Source: Actinomycetospora succinea
GTDB taxonomy: Bacteria; Actinomycetota; Actinomycetes; Mycobacteriales; Pseudonocardiaceae
Length of the DNA stretch: 64,000 nt
Assembly (NCBI RefSeq): GCF_004363095.1
Contig: NZ_SNYO01000007.1
Location: 124,001-188,000 of the forward strand
Direction: 5' to 3'
Shown: positions 35,280 through 43,274 of the stretch, in pieces
Layout of the letters: each line of letters opens with the position of its first letter
How positions within the stretch are numbered: the stretch's first letter is position 1
The notes under the pieces: generated by a model
Told to the model about the DNA's origin: nothing
The model's database searches: none
The model's input: only the letters and a program-made list of their open reading frames with translations
Program-made: the position numbers and the translations under genes

Positions 35280-36174
35280 ACCCGAACTCGCGGTCCAGCG
35301 GGGCGTCGCGCTCCACCGTCTCGTTCGGGCGCGCGGGCGGCATGCCGACCTGACGCGCGCCGATCTCCCCGGCCCACTGCGCGCTCGCCCGCGCGGCCAC
35401 CGCGCGGACGGCCTCGACGAGCTCGTCCTCGTCGAGCGCCAGCCGGCGCGCCGAGCAGGAGAGGCCCAGGGCGACCGTGGCGGCGCCGGACGGCGAGACG
35501 ACCGGGGCGGCGATCGAGGCGAAGCCGCCCGCGAACTCCTCGCGGTCCAGGGCGACGCCGTCGCGGCGGACGTCCTCGAGCTCGGCCTGCAGCGTGCTGA
35601 GGTCGGTGACCGTCGCCGGGGTCAGGGCGGTGAGCGCGTCGCCCTCCTCGTCGACCGCCTCGCGGTACTCCGCCGAGGTCGCGAGCAGGACCTTCGTCAT
35701 GGCGAGGGCGTGCGCGTGGATCGGCGGCACGTGGGTGCCGAGCCCCGGGTGCTTCGCGAGGCCCTGGTGACCGCGCGAGTCGGTGACGGTCGCGACCACG
35801 GTGCCCGTGCGGCGCACGAGGTACGAGCGCTGGCGGGTACGGCGGTAGAGCTCGGTGGTGGCCTCGGCCAGCACGGCGCCGGGGTCCGGGTCGCCGGGCA
35901 CGGGGCTCGCGGCGGGGACCGTGCCCCAGTGGCCCCACGGCGGCGCGTCGGACAGGCGGCAGCGCCCGGAGCCCTCGCGCTCGGCGTAGCCGGCCTCGCA
36001 CAAGGTGTTGATCATGTAGCGGGCGGTCGCGGCGCTCTTGCCGAGCTCCTCGGCGAGGTCGCTGGCGGACAGGCCGTCCGGGTGGTCCCCGAGCAGGCGC
36101 AGCGCGCGCAGGACCGTCGCCGCGGTCTTCAGCGACCGCGAACCACCGCCTGCGGGCACCACGTCGTCGTCCAC
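35260..36174 (-). CDS. Second IclR-like transcriptional regulator
   Basis: The 304-residue protein has a winged helix (about 14-70; LSASDLAEELGKSAATARYMI) and an IclR ligand domain (about 100-270; VALDREEFAGGFASIAAPVV). Its pattern of conserved blocks matches the first IclR protein at 21127, so the two are paralogs bracketing the prm cluster. The GTG start lies 36 bp from a GTCTCA-GTG-TGAGAC palindrome that could be its operator. It is divergent from nothing close; the next gene upstream is the YcaO gene, on the same strand, whose 3' end lies 113 bp away. Confidence 0.85.
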   Translation of the reverse strand: MDDDVVPAGGGSRSLKTAATVLRALRLLGDHPDGLSASDLAEELGKSAATARYMINTLCEAGYAEREGSGRCRLSDAPPWGHWGTVPAASPVPGDPDPGAVLAEATTELYRRTRQRSYLVRRTGTVVATVTDSRGHQGLAKHPGLGTHVPPIHAHALAMTKVLLATSAEYREAVDEEGDALTALTPATVTDLSTLQAELEDVRRDGVALDREEFAGGFASIAAPVVSPSGAATVALGLSCSARRLALDEDELVEAVRAVAARASAQWAGEIGARQVGMPPARPNETVERDAPLDREFGFTGPRR

Positions 36175-36209
36175 GTCCCCGACGGTAGGACCATCCCGAG
36201 GTGACGCCT

Positions 36210-36224
36210 GTCTCAGTGTGAGAC
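36210..36224. promoter_or_regulatory. Candidate operator GTCTCA-GTG-TGAGAC
   Basis: This perfect 6-3-6 palindrome lies 36 bp before the second IclR start and 63 bp past the YcaO stop. Same outer bases and spacing as 33314-33328. Confidence 0.5.
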
Positions 36225-36286
36225 GGCGCGACGACCGGGCGTCCGGAGGCGATCTTCGGACCGCCGGGACCGCCCGGATAGATGCA

Positions 36287-37765
36287 TCATCGCAGGTCGA
36301 CGGGCTCCCCGGCCCCCGCGCGGGCCAGCGCGTGGCGCGTCGGCTCGCGGTAGAGGGGGTAGAGCTCGCCCACCGTGCGGTCGACCGCGGCGCGGTCCAG
36401 CCAGGCCGGACCGCCCAGCCGGGCGCGCCCCTCGGACGTCAGGGCCACAGGCTGCGCGCCCGCGTGGGGCGGGTCGCCCAGCCCCGCGAGACCGGTGTCG
36501 AGCAGACGTTCGACGCCCCGGGCCCCGATCCGCCCGTAGGACATCGTCTCGACCTCGAGCCCCGGCACGATGACCTTCGCGGTCACCGCCGACCCCGCGT
36601 CGGCGACCACGGTCAGCACGTCGAAGCCGTCGAGGCGCGCGAGGAGGTCGTCGAGCAGCGCGCGGGGCTCGTCGAGCCCGGGGGTGTGCGGGAGGTCGGT
36701 GAACGCCACCGTCTCCCGCTGCGCGAGGACCGTGGGCGCCAGCAGGTCGCGCAGGGCGGCGGGCCCGCACGCGGTCCAGTCCGCCATCGCCTCGAACGCC
36801 CGCCGCTCCTGCGGCGGCACCGGGTGGGCCAGCTCGCGCTCCCAGTACCGGGCGTCGAACAGCGGGCGCACGGTGTCCAGGTCGGCGTGCGCGACCAGCT
36901 TGCGCACGCGCGCGGAGCAGAACTCGAGCAGCGCCTTCTGCAGGGCGACCTCGCGGTCGGGGTGCGCGGCCTCCCCGCAGGCGGTCACCGAGATCGGGTG
37001 CGGCGCGTCGGCGGGGTCGGTGTCGTGGCCGACGACGTGCAGGTCGGTCACCCCGAAGGCCGTCGAGGCGAGCTTCGGGACCACGGTGATGCCGACGGCG
37101 GCGAGGTGGTCGAGCAGGCGCCGGGTGTCCGGGTCGGTCACGCCCCCGGTGTCGATGACGATCCCGCGGTCGAGCGCGCGGAAGGCCGTGGCGTTCCCGT
37201 CGCGCTGGAGCAGCTCGCCGAGCGCGTGACCGACGGCCCGCTCGACGGTGTCCCCGGCGCCGCAGCCGTTGGTGATCACGGTGACGAGCCGCTCGTCGGC
37301 GGGCTGCCAGTCGAGGTCGACCGGGTAGGCCGCGGCGAACTCCGCGGGGACGAGCACCTCCTCGCCGGTGCGCCACCGCGTCGTCGGCAGCCACCAGCGG
37401 GGCCGGTCCGGGTCGTACGCGGTGCCCGCGGGCAGGACGAGGGAGACCGGGTCGACGACGCGGTCGCCGCCGCGCACCGCTCGCAGCGCGGTGTAGGAGT
37501 CGCGCACCGGCGCGAGCTCGCGCAGCCGCCGCGACAGCAGCATCTCCTCGGCGAGCTCGGCGTGCGCCGCCACCCGGGCGCGCTCGGTCGACAGGCCGTA
37601 GCCGAAGGCGCCGCTGCGCGGCCACTCGCCCGCGGGGTCGGCGTGGTCGGCGGAGACCACGGCGACCCCCGTTCGGTCGGCGGCGGAGAGCTCGGTGTCG
37701 CCGACGTCGCCGGGTGGCAGCGCGGCGTCGAGGCCCGCGGTCACGTCGTCCAGGGAGGCCGTCAC
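36287..37765 (-). CDS. YcaO-domain protein
   Basis: The 492-residue protein shows both YcaO hallmark helices: AHAELAEEMLLSRRL (about 68-82) and TNGCGAGDTVERAVGHALGE (166-185) ending in LLQRD. YcaO enzymes use ATP to activate backbone amides, forming azolines, thioamides or amidines, usually in ribosomal peptides. No TfuA, E1-like or dehydrogenase partner and no candidate precursor peptide is adjacent, so a non-peptide or distant substrate is possible. The GTG start overlaps the MBL gene stop by 4 bp; it is the last of six coupled genes. The C-terminal third is less typical of known YcaOs. Confidence 0.82.
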   Translation of the reverse strand: MTASLDDVTAGLDAALPPGDVGDTELSAADRTGVAVVSADHADPAGEWPRSGAFGYGLSTERARVAAHAELAEEMLLSRRLRELAPVRDSYTALRAVRGGDRVVDPVSLVLPAGTAYDPDRPRWWLPTTRWRTGEEVLVPAEFAAAYPVDLDWQPADERLVTVITNGCGAGDTVERAVGHALGELLQRDGNATAFRALDRGIVIDTGGVTDPDTRRLLDHLAAVGITVVPKLASTAFGVTDLHVVGHDTDPADAPHPISVTACGEAAHPDREVALQKALLEFCSARVRKLVAHADLDTVRPLFDARYWERELAHPVPPQERRAFEAMADWTACGPAALRDLLAPTVLAQRETVAFTDLPHTPGLDEPRALLDDLLARLDGFDVLTVVADAGSAVTAKVIVPGLEVETMSYGRIGARGVERLLDTGLAGLGDPPHAGAQPVALTSEGRARLGGPAWLDRAAVDRTVGELYPLYREPTRHALARAGAGEPVDLR

Positions 37766-38592
37766 CCGAGCTCCTCCAGCGGGATCGGCCCGGCCACCGG
37801 CTGCGCGGACAGCAGCCGGTCGTAGAGCGCGAGGACCGTCTTGGTCGAGATGTGCGGCGCGTACTCGAACGGCGTCGCGACCGCCTCGAAGTCGAGCGCC
37901 TCGATGACGGCGTAGGCGTCGCGGATCTCCTGATGGGAGAGCGGGATCTGCGCGTGGTAGGCCTTGTGGGCCGACAGCCCGACCGTGGCGCCGTCGGCGT
38001 CGAAGCTCGGCTTGAGCATGTCGCCGCAGAAGAGGATGCCCCGGCGCTCGTCGTGCAGGACGTTGTGGCCGTCGAAGTGCCCGCCGGTGCGGTGGGCGAC
38101 GAGGCCGGGCGCGAACGCGTGGCGGTCGTCGAGGGGCCAGGTCACGCGGAACGCCTTGGTCCACTCCAGGTCCCGCACGCCGATGCCGAGCACCGGCGGG
38201 GCGAGCTCGTCCTGGAGCTGGAAGAGCGCGCCGTAGCCGTGGACGTGGCTGGCGCCGAGCGCGACGAGCCCGCCGCGGCGGCGCAGCTCGGCGATCGCCG
38301 CGTCGGGGTAGAAGCCGGCGCCCTCGAAGCCGACGAGGCCGTTGTCGGTCTCGATCACCCAGCCGCAGGTGCCGAGCCCGACCTGCGGCTCGCACCAGAA
38401 GGCGGTGACGCCCGGCGTGACCTCCTCCCACCGCGCCTCGCGGCCGGCGGCGAGGTCGTCGAACGCGTGGAACTCCCAGCCGTCCTCGGGCAGGGCGTTG
38501 CGGACGTCGACGCAGACCGGGCACTGCGGCGGGACGTCGAACCAGCGCTGCCAGTGGCCGCAGTTGGTGCAGGTCCAGGGGCTCAGGGGCAT
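37762..38592 (-). CDS. MBL-fold protein with N-terminal zinc ribbon
   Basis: The 276-residue protein starts with a rubredoxin-like zinc ribbon (CTNCGHW ... CPVCVDV, about 7-30), then a metallo-beta-lactamase domain. Metal motifs are altered: the canonical HxHxDH reads SHVHGYG, GHTPG reads GGHFDGHN, while LFCGDML keeps the Asp. It may bind one metal or none and act in another reaction than hydrolysis. The start overlaps the oxidoreductase stop by 10 bp. Context ties it to the inositol/YcaO operon. Confidence 0.75.
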   Translation of the reverse strand: MPLSPWTCTNCGHWQRWFDVPPQCPVCVDVRNALPEDGWEFHAFDDLAAGREARWEEVTPGVTAFWCEPQVGLGTCGWVIETDNGLVGFEGAGFYPDAAIAELRRRGGLVALGASHVHGYGALFQLQDELAPPVLGIGVRDLEWTKAFRVTWPLDDRHAFAPGLVAHRTGGHFDGHNVLHDERRGILFCGDMLKPSFDADGATVGLSAHKAYHAQIPLSHQEIRDAYAVIEALDFEAVATPFEYAPHISTKTVLALYDRLLSAQPVAGPIPLEELG

Positions 38593-39563
38593 GCCGCCTC
38601 CATCAGCAGGGTGTGCAGCGCGAGGTCGCGGTGCAGCGGGTACGGCCACGGCGCCTCGCCGCGGACGGCGGCGCCGAACGCCGCCAGCTGCCGCGTGAAC
38701 GGGCCGGTCCCGGTGTCGAACGCGACGGGTGCGGCGGCGCCGGTCGTCGCGTCGATGCGGGTGAGCGTGCCGCCGGGGTCCTGGCCGAGGGTGTCCTCGG
38801 CGACGAGCTGGGCCCGGGTGCCGACGACCTCGAGCCGCCGGCGCGGCAGCGGGTCGGCGGTGGAGAAGCTGACATGGTGTGACAGCAGCGTGCCGCTCGC
38901 GGTGCGGCCGGCGAGGACCGCGGTGTCGTCGACGCCCGGCGCGTAGGCGTGGACCCGCGTCGCGGTCAGCGCGACGAGGTCGACGACGTCCTCGCCGAGC
39001 ACGCACCCGGTGAGGTCGAGGCCGTGCGGGGCGAGGTCGATCATCGCGCCGCCGCCCGCCCGCGCGGGGTCCACCCGCCAGTTGTCCCGGCCGCCCACCG
39101 GCGTGCGCCAGTCCGGCGGCAGCCAGCAGCCGTAGACGATCCGCACGGTGGTGACGACGCCCAGGTCGCCGGCCGCGACCCGCTGCGCGATCACCTCGTG
39201 CGCGGGGTGGAAGCGCTGGTCGAACGCGGTGCCGGCGAGCAGGCCCTCGGTCGCGGCGACCATCTCCTTCGCCGTCGGCACGTCGTGGGCGAGCGGCTTC
39301 TCGCACAGCACCGGGAGGCCGGCGGCCGCGACCCGCTCCACGACCGGCGCGTGCGCGTGGTTCGGGGTGGCGACGTAGACGGCGTCGAGGCCCGGGGCGG
39401 CGAGCAGGTCGTCGAGGTCGGCGTAGACCGGCGCGAGCCCGTCGAGCGCCGCCGGGTCCCGGTCGTGCACGCCGACGAGGTGCGCGGCGGGGTCGGCGGC
39501 GACGGCGGGGAGCACGTGGTCGCGGGCCACCCACCCGGCGCCGACCACGCCCCAGCCCGTCAC
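38583..39563 (-). CDS. Gfo/Idh/MocA-family oxidoreductase
   Basis: The 326-residue NAD(P)-dependent dehydrogenase has the N-terminal Rossmann motif WGVVGAGWVARDHVLPAV (about 3-20), the family EKPLAHD motif (Lys about 96) and a C-terminal substrate domain with GGGAMIDLAPHGLDL. The family typically oxidises cyclitols or sugars, including myo- and scyllo-inositol, which fits the inositol-phosphate synthase at the operon head. It is coupled to the methyltransferase gene (GTGA overlap). Confidence 0.88.
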   Translation of the reverse strand: MTGWGVVGAGWVARDHVLPAVAADPAAHLVGVHDRDPAALDGLAPVYADLDDLLAAPGLDAVYVATPNHAHAPVVERVAAAGLPVLCEKPLAHDVPTAKEMVAATEGLLAGTAFDQRFHPAHEVIAQRVAAGDLGVVTTVRIVYGCWLPPDWRTPVGGRDNWRVDPARAGGGAMIDLAPHGLDLTGCVLGEDVVDLVALTATRVHAYAPGVDDTAVLAGRTASGTLLSHHVSFSTADPLPRRRLEVVGTRAQLVAEDTLGQDPGGTLTRIDATTGAAAPVAFDTGTGPFTRQLAAFGAAVRGEAPWPYPLHRDLALHTLLMEAACP

Positions 39564-40672
39564 CAACTCTCCGGCAGATCGACCAGCAGCCGGCGCGCCA
39601 CGGCATCGTCGGGCAGCGGGTCGGGCCATCGCTCGGGCAGGTAGGTCGCGGCGCGCGGGCCGTACTCGGCGGCCCAGACGTCGTTCGGCCACCGGCGCAC
39701 GCCGTCGGCGTAGAGGGGGTTCGGGCGCAGGTCGGCGTCGGTCGCCGGGTCCAGCAGTGCGGGCTCACCCGCGAAGCCGGTGAGGTCGCGGGCCAGCGCG
39801 ACGGCCTCGGTGTCGGCGAGGTCCTCGGCCGGCGCCGGCCGCGGGAGGCGTCGCTCGAGCGTCGCCGCGGTCAGCTCTTCCTCGCCGTAGCAGGACGCCT
39901 CGGGCAGGAGCGCGGCCCAGGACTCGGGCGGGCGCGGGTGCCCGGGCTGGCCGACGTTGTGGCAGTGCGCGGCGACCACGGCCCCGCCGGGTCCGGCGTG
40001 CCCGGCGGCCGTCGCGAGCACCGCCGCCGGGTCGTCGAGGAAGTAGAGGACGTCGTGCGCGGCGACGTACGCGCCCTCGGCGGGCGGCACCGGCCAGGGG
40101 TGCGCGAGGTCGGCGCAGACGAGGTCGACGTGCGCGGGCACCACGAAGCGGCGGGCGAGCCAGAGCTTGGCGAAGACGACGTCGACGCCGGTCAGGTCCC
40201 GCTCGCCGTGCTGCGCGAGGCGGCGCAGGAGGTGCCCGGCGCCACAGGCGAGGTCGAGCACGGGACGCCCGGCCGGCGGGTGCGCCGCGGTCAGGGCGAG
40301 GACGGCGAGCCCCGAGGGGTCGTGGTCGCGGTGCAGGAAGTAGTCGCCGACCCGCCCGAGCCCGAGGCCCGTGACGGCCTCGCGCAGCGAGGTGGCGTGC
40401 CGGGTCGCCCGGAGCTGCTCGGCGGGCGGCGGGGGCTGGTCCCACCAGTCGTCGTTGTCGGCCAGCAGCACGGCCGCGGCGTCGTCCGGGCGGCCGTCGT
40501 CGAGGGCGGCGAGCGCGCGGCCGCGGACCTCCTCGCGCCCGGCGCGCAGGTACGGGACGCCGTCGAGCACCGGCCACCGCGTCGCCCCGTCGGTGAGGCT
40601 GTGCGGCGCGTCGGCGTGCAGCGCGGCGCCGGTCACGGGGCTGACCAGCGCCGACGCGGTCGAGACGCTCAC
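39560..40672 (-). CDS. Class I SAM methyltransferase with Trm112-like N-terminus
   Basis: The 370-residue protein starts with a Trm112/UPF0434-like strand set (SPVTGAALHADAPHSL then WPVLDGVPYL, about 10-42). A class I methyltransferase follows: SAM motif I VLDLACGAGHLLRRLA near 145-160, acidic loop LTGVDVVFAKL and motif IV YVAAHDVLYFLDDP. It ends in an extra C-terminal region. Possible acceptors include an inositol hydroxyl or amine. The GTG start overlaps the HD gene stop by 4 bp. Confidence 0.82.
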   Translation of the reverse strand: MSVSTASALVSPVTGAALHADAPHSLTDGATRWPVLDGVPYLRAGREEVRGRALAALDDGRPDDAAAVLLADNDDWWDQPPPPAEQLRATRHATSLREAVTGLGLGRVGDYFLHRDHDPSGLAVLALTAAHPPAGRPVLDLACGAGHLLRRLAQHGERDLTGVDVVFAKLWLARRFVVPAHVDLVCADLAHPWPVPPAEGAYVAAHDVLYFLDDPAAVLATAAGHAGPGGAVVAAHCHNVGQPGHPRPPESWAALLPEASCYGEEELTAATLERRLPRPAPAEDLADTEAVALARDLTGFAGEPALLDPATDADLRPNPLYADGVRRWPNDVWAAEYGPRAATYLPERWPDPLPDDAVARRLLVDLPESW

Positions 40673-41589
40673 GGCAGCAGCCCCGCCGCCGCGAGCACCG
40701 CGTTCTGGTGCTCCTGGACCGGCGAGGCGTGCACGAGCTCGAGGTCGTCGAGCGCCTCGCGGACCGTGAACGACGCCGCCCGCGCGTGGTGGTGCACCTG
40801 CAGCACGCGGTCGAGGACGTCGGCGGCGTGGAACGTCGCGCCGAGCGGGGTCTCGGCGTCGGCGCGGGCGGCGAGCAGGGGACGGACGCGGTCGGCGAGC
40901 TCGCCGGGCAGCTCGCCGAGCGCCCGCGCGGTGAGCCGGTCGACCACGGCGTCGAGGTGCTCGCCGAGCAGGGTCTCGCCGGCGAACCCGGCGTCGGGCA
41001 GCACGGCGTTGTGCAGGTGGTGGGCGAGCCCGAGCAGGAAGGCGTCGCCGCGGTCGGCGCCGTGGTCCTCGGCGAGCAGGGCGCCGTACACGGCCACCGC
41101 CCAGCAGTGCTCGCCGTGGTCCTCCGGCGGTTCGGCGATCAGGCGCGCCCGGCCCGGCGCCGTCGCCCCGGCCCGGGGCTGGCGGCGCAGCGCGTCGATG
41201 AACGCCGGGAGCGCCACGGCGGCGCCCGCCGGCGGTGGCGCCGCGCGCAGCCGGTCCAGCGTGGCGGGGTGCACGACCCCGGCGGCGACCTCGTCCACCG
41301 CGCGCCGCAGGACCACTCCCGCGGCGTCCCCGTCGAGACCGGCCTCGGCGAGGACGGCGGCGTCGATCCCGGCGAGGCGGGCGCCCGCCACGGCCGCCGC
41401 GGTCTCCCGGTCCGCCACGGCCGTCGGGTCGGCGCCGCCGACGAGCGCCGACCACGCCCGGGCGAACGCGCGCGACGCCATCGACCCCTCGGCGTCCGCG
41501 GTGCGGACGCGCTTGAGGTCGCCGACCTCGCGGAACAGTCCGGGGACCGCGGCGTACCGGGCGGAGGGCGCCACCAGGGCCGTCGTCAC
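40669..41589 (-). CDS. HD-domain-like protein
   Basis: The 306-residue helical protein contains an HD-type metal pattern: EDHGEHCWAVAVYGALLAED, then LGLAHHLHNAVLPD, then FHAADVLDRVLQVHHHA (about 163-285). The usual HD doublet reads HHLHN, so metal coordination may differ. HD proteins are often phosphohydrolases, and a phosphatase step would suit an inositol phosphate pathway. It overlaps the neighbouring genes by 4 bp on both sides. Confidence 0.55.
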   Translation of the reverse strand: MTTALVAPSARYAAVPGLFREVGDLKRVRTADAEGSMASRAFARAWSALVGGADPTAVADRETAAAVAGARLAGIDAAVLAEAGLDGDAAGVVLRRAVDEVAAGVVHPATLDRLRAAPPPAGAAVALPAFIDALRRQPRAGATAPGRARLIAEPPEDHGEHCWAVAVYGALLAEDHGADRGDAFLLGLAHHLHNAVLPDAGFAGETLLGEHLDAVVDRLTARALGELPGELADRVRPLLAARADAETPLGATFHAADVLDRVLQVHHHARAASFTVREALDDLELVHASPVQEHQNAVLAAAGLLP

Positions 41590-42770
41590 GCGGCGCCCGC
41601 GGCGATCCACTCGCGCAGCACCTGCTCCTGGCGGTACAGGGCGTGCTCGGGACGCGAGCCGTCGCGGGTGGTCGGCGCCTTGAAGAAGTAGCCGAGCTGC
41701 TCCTGCGCGCCACCCTCGCCGCGGCGCTGGGCCTCGACGACGAGCCGCACGAGCTCGAGCACCAGCGGCGCCGCGAGCACGGAGTCGCGGGCCATGAAGT
41801 CGACCTTGATCTGCATCCGCTGGCCGAGGAAGCCGACCAGGTCGATGTTGTCCCAGGCCTCCTTCTCGTCACCGCGCGGGCGGTAGTAGTCGATGCGCAC
41901 GACGTGGTCGCCGACCTCGTAGCCGAGGATGTCGTCGAGCACCGAGCCCTTCGTCGCGACCTTGCTGGACAGCGAGTCGGGGTCGTCGAGGATCTCGCCG
42001 TCGCGGTTGCCGAGGATGTTCGTCGAGTACCAGCCGTCGACGGTCAGGGCGCGCGAGCGGAACGCCGGCGCGAGCACCGTCTTCATCATCGTCTGGCCGG
42101 TCTTGCCGTCCTTGCCGGCGACGGGCACCCCGCGCTGCTCGGCGAGCTCGAGCAGGGCGGGGACGTCGGCGGCCGCGCTCGGCGTGAAGTTGACGTACGG
42201 GCTGCCCTCGGTGATCGCGGCGTAGGCGTAGAGCATGCCCGGGGTGATCGCGGCGTCGTCGACGTCGAGGGCCTTCTCGAAGCCGTCGGCGGTCGCCAGC
42301 GCGGGCAGGGTCAGGTCCGGCCAGCGCTCGGTGGACGCGAGGTTGACGACGACGAGGTCGTCGAGCCCCTGCTCCTCGCGGAAGCGGCGCAGGTCCGCGG
42401 CGATGTGCGCCACGCGGTCGCGCAGGCCCGCGACGGCGACCAGGTTGGTGCCGCGGGCGTTGCGGCAGTACTCGGGGTCGGCGACGGCCGGCCACGGCGC
42501 GATGCCGGTCAGCGCCGGGCCCGCGGCCTCGATCTGCCGGTCGTCGAGCACGCGGTGGACCTGCGCGGCCTTGGCCAGGTCGTCGCCCTCCACGTCCCAG
42601 CCGGCGAACACCAGCGAGGTGTAGGGCACCAGGCCCTCGGCGTCGGCGAGCGGGAGGCCCTCGGTGCCCGCGGCGCCCAGCTTCATCATCTCGACGCCGG
42701 CGACCGCGGTGGTGGCCACTGCCCCACCGAGCCCGACGATCGCCACTCCCGTGCGAGCGTTCTCCGCCAC
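41586..42770 (-). CDS. Inositol-phosphate-synthase-like enzyme heading the YcaO operon
   Basis: The 394-residue protein matches myo-inositol-1-phosphate synthase (glucose-6-phosphate to inositol phosphate, EC 5.5.1.4). It has the NAD fold VAIVGLGGAVATTAVAGVEM (about 9-28), GKDGKTGQTMMKTVL (about 185-200) and YSTNILGNRDGEILDDPDS. The N-terminal pattern differs from the actinobacterial housekeeping Ino1, which has VGVGNCASS, so this is a second type, likely for a specialised product. GAGGAGG lies 6 bp before the GTG. It is first in the six-gene operon and is divergent from the PspC gene. Confidence 0.83.
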   Translation of the reverse strand: MAENARTGVAIVGLGGAVATTAVAGVEMMKLGAAGTEGLPLADAEGLVPYTSLVFAGWDVEGDDLAKAAQVHRVLDDRQIEAAGPALTGIAPWPAVADPEYCRNARGTNLVAVAGLRDRVAHIAADLRRFREEQGLDDLVVVNLASTERWPDLTLPALATADGFEKALDVDDAAITPGMLYAYAAITEGSPYVNFTPSAAADVPALLELAEQRGVPVAGKDGKTGQTMMKTVLAPAFRSRALTVDGWYSTNILGNRDGEILDDPDSLSSKVATKGSVLDDILGYEVGDHVVRIDYYRPRGDEKEAWDNIDLVGFLGQRMQIKVDFMARDSVLAAPLVLELVRLVVEAQRRGEGGAQEQLGYFFKAPTTRDGSRPEHALYRQEQVLREWIAAGAA

Positions 42771-43010
42771 GTTGGTCCTCCTCGACCCATCAGAAGTACT
42801 CAGCCCGGTGTGGACCCCGCCGGACGTACCACCCGCTTCTCGTGCTCGAAACCGCGGATCCACGACGAGCGGTCGACAGACCTCGGTGAGCGGCGTCACG
42901 GAGCCCTGGATCCGGCCCTGGAAAAGTCCGGGGTCGGGCACCCATGTCGCGAGGTGCACGTTGACGGAGAGTCGGAGGGGACAGACCACCACCGAGGGAA
43001 CGGAGACGTC
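42771..43010. other. Divergent promoter region, inositol operon and PspC gene
   Basis: This 240-bp gap between divergent starts must carry the promoter of the six-gene operon. No convincing operator or -10/-35 pair was placed by eye. Confidence 0.4.
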
Positions 43011-43190
43011 ATGGCCACCTTGACCAGACCTCAGTACAACAAGGTCATCGCCGGGGTGTGCGCCGGGCTCGCCGAGCGCTTCGGCATGTCCGCCGGCGTG
43101 GTGCGGCTGCTGTTCGTGCTGTCCTGCCTGCTGCCCGGGCCGCAGTTCGTGATCTACCTCGCGCTGTGGGTGATCATGCCGAAGCGGTAG
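43011..43190 (+). CDS. PspC-domain membrane protein
   Basis: The 59-residue protein is a minimal PspC domain with KVIAGVCAGLAERFGM (about 11-26) and one hydrophobic C-terminal helix ending in VIMPKR. PspC proteins monitor membrane stress; short actinobacterial forms are widespread. The next gene, 84 bp downstream, encodes an SPFH membrane organiser, so both may serve envelope maintenance. Confidence 0.85.
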   Translation: MATLTRPQYNKVIAGVCAGLAERFGMSAGVVRLLFVLSCLLPGPQFVIYLALWVIMPKR

Positions 43191-43274
43191 TGCTCAGGCG
43201 CCGCTCAGCGCACCGCCAGCCGATGATCAGCTCCGAGGAGGAGGCTGGGAGGGACCCGTCGGGAGGAGGCGCGC

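Noticed and set aside
36287-37765. A ribosomal peptide (RiPP) cluster built on the YcaO protein
   Set aside because: No short precursor-like frame, leader-binding domain protein or TfuA was found in the operon or next to it.
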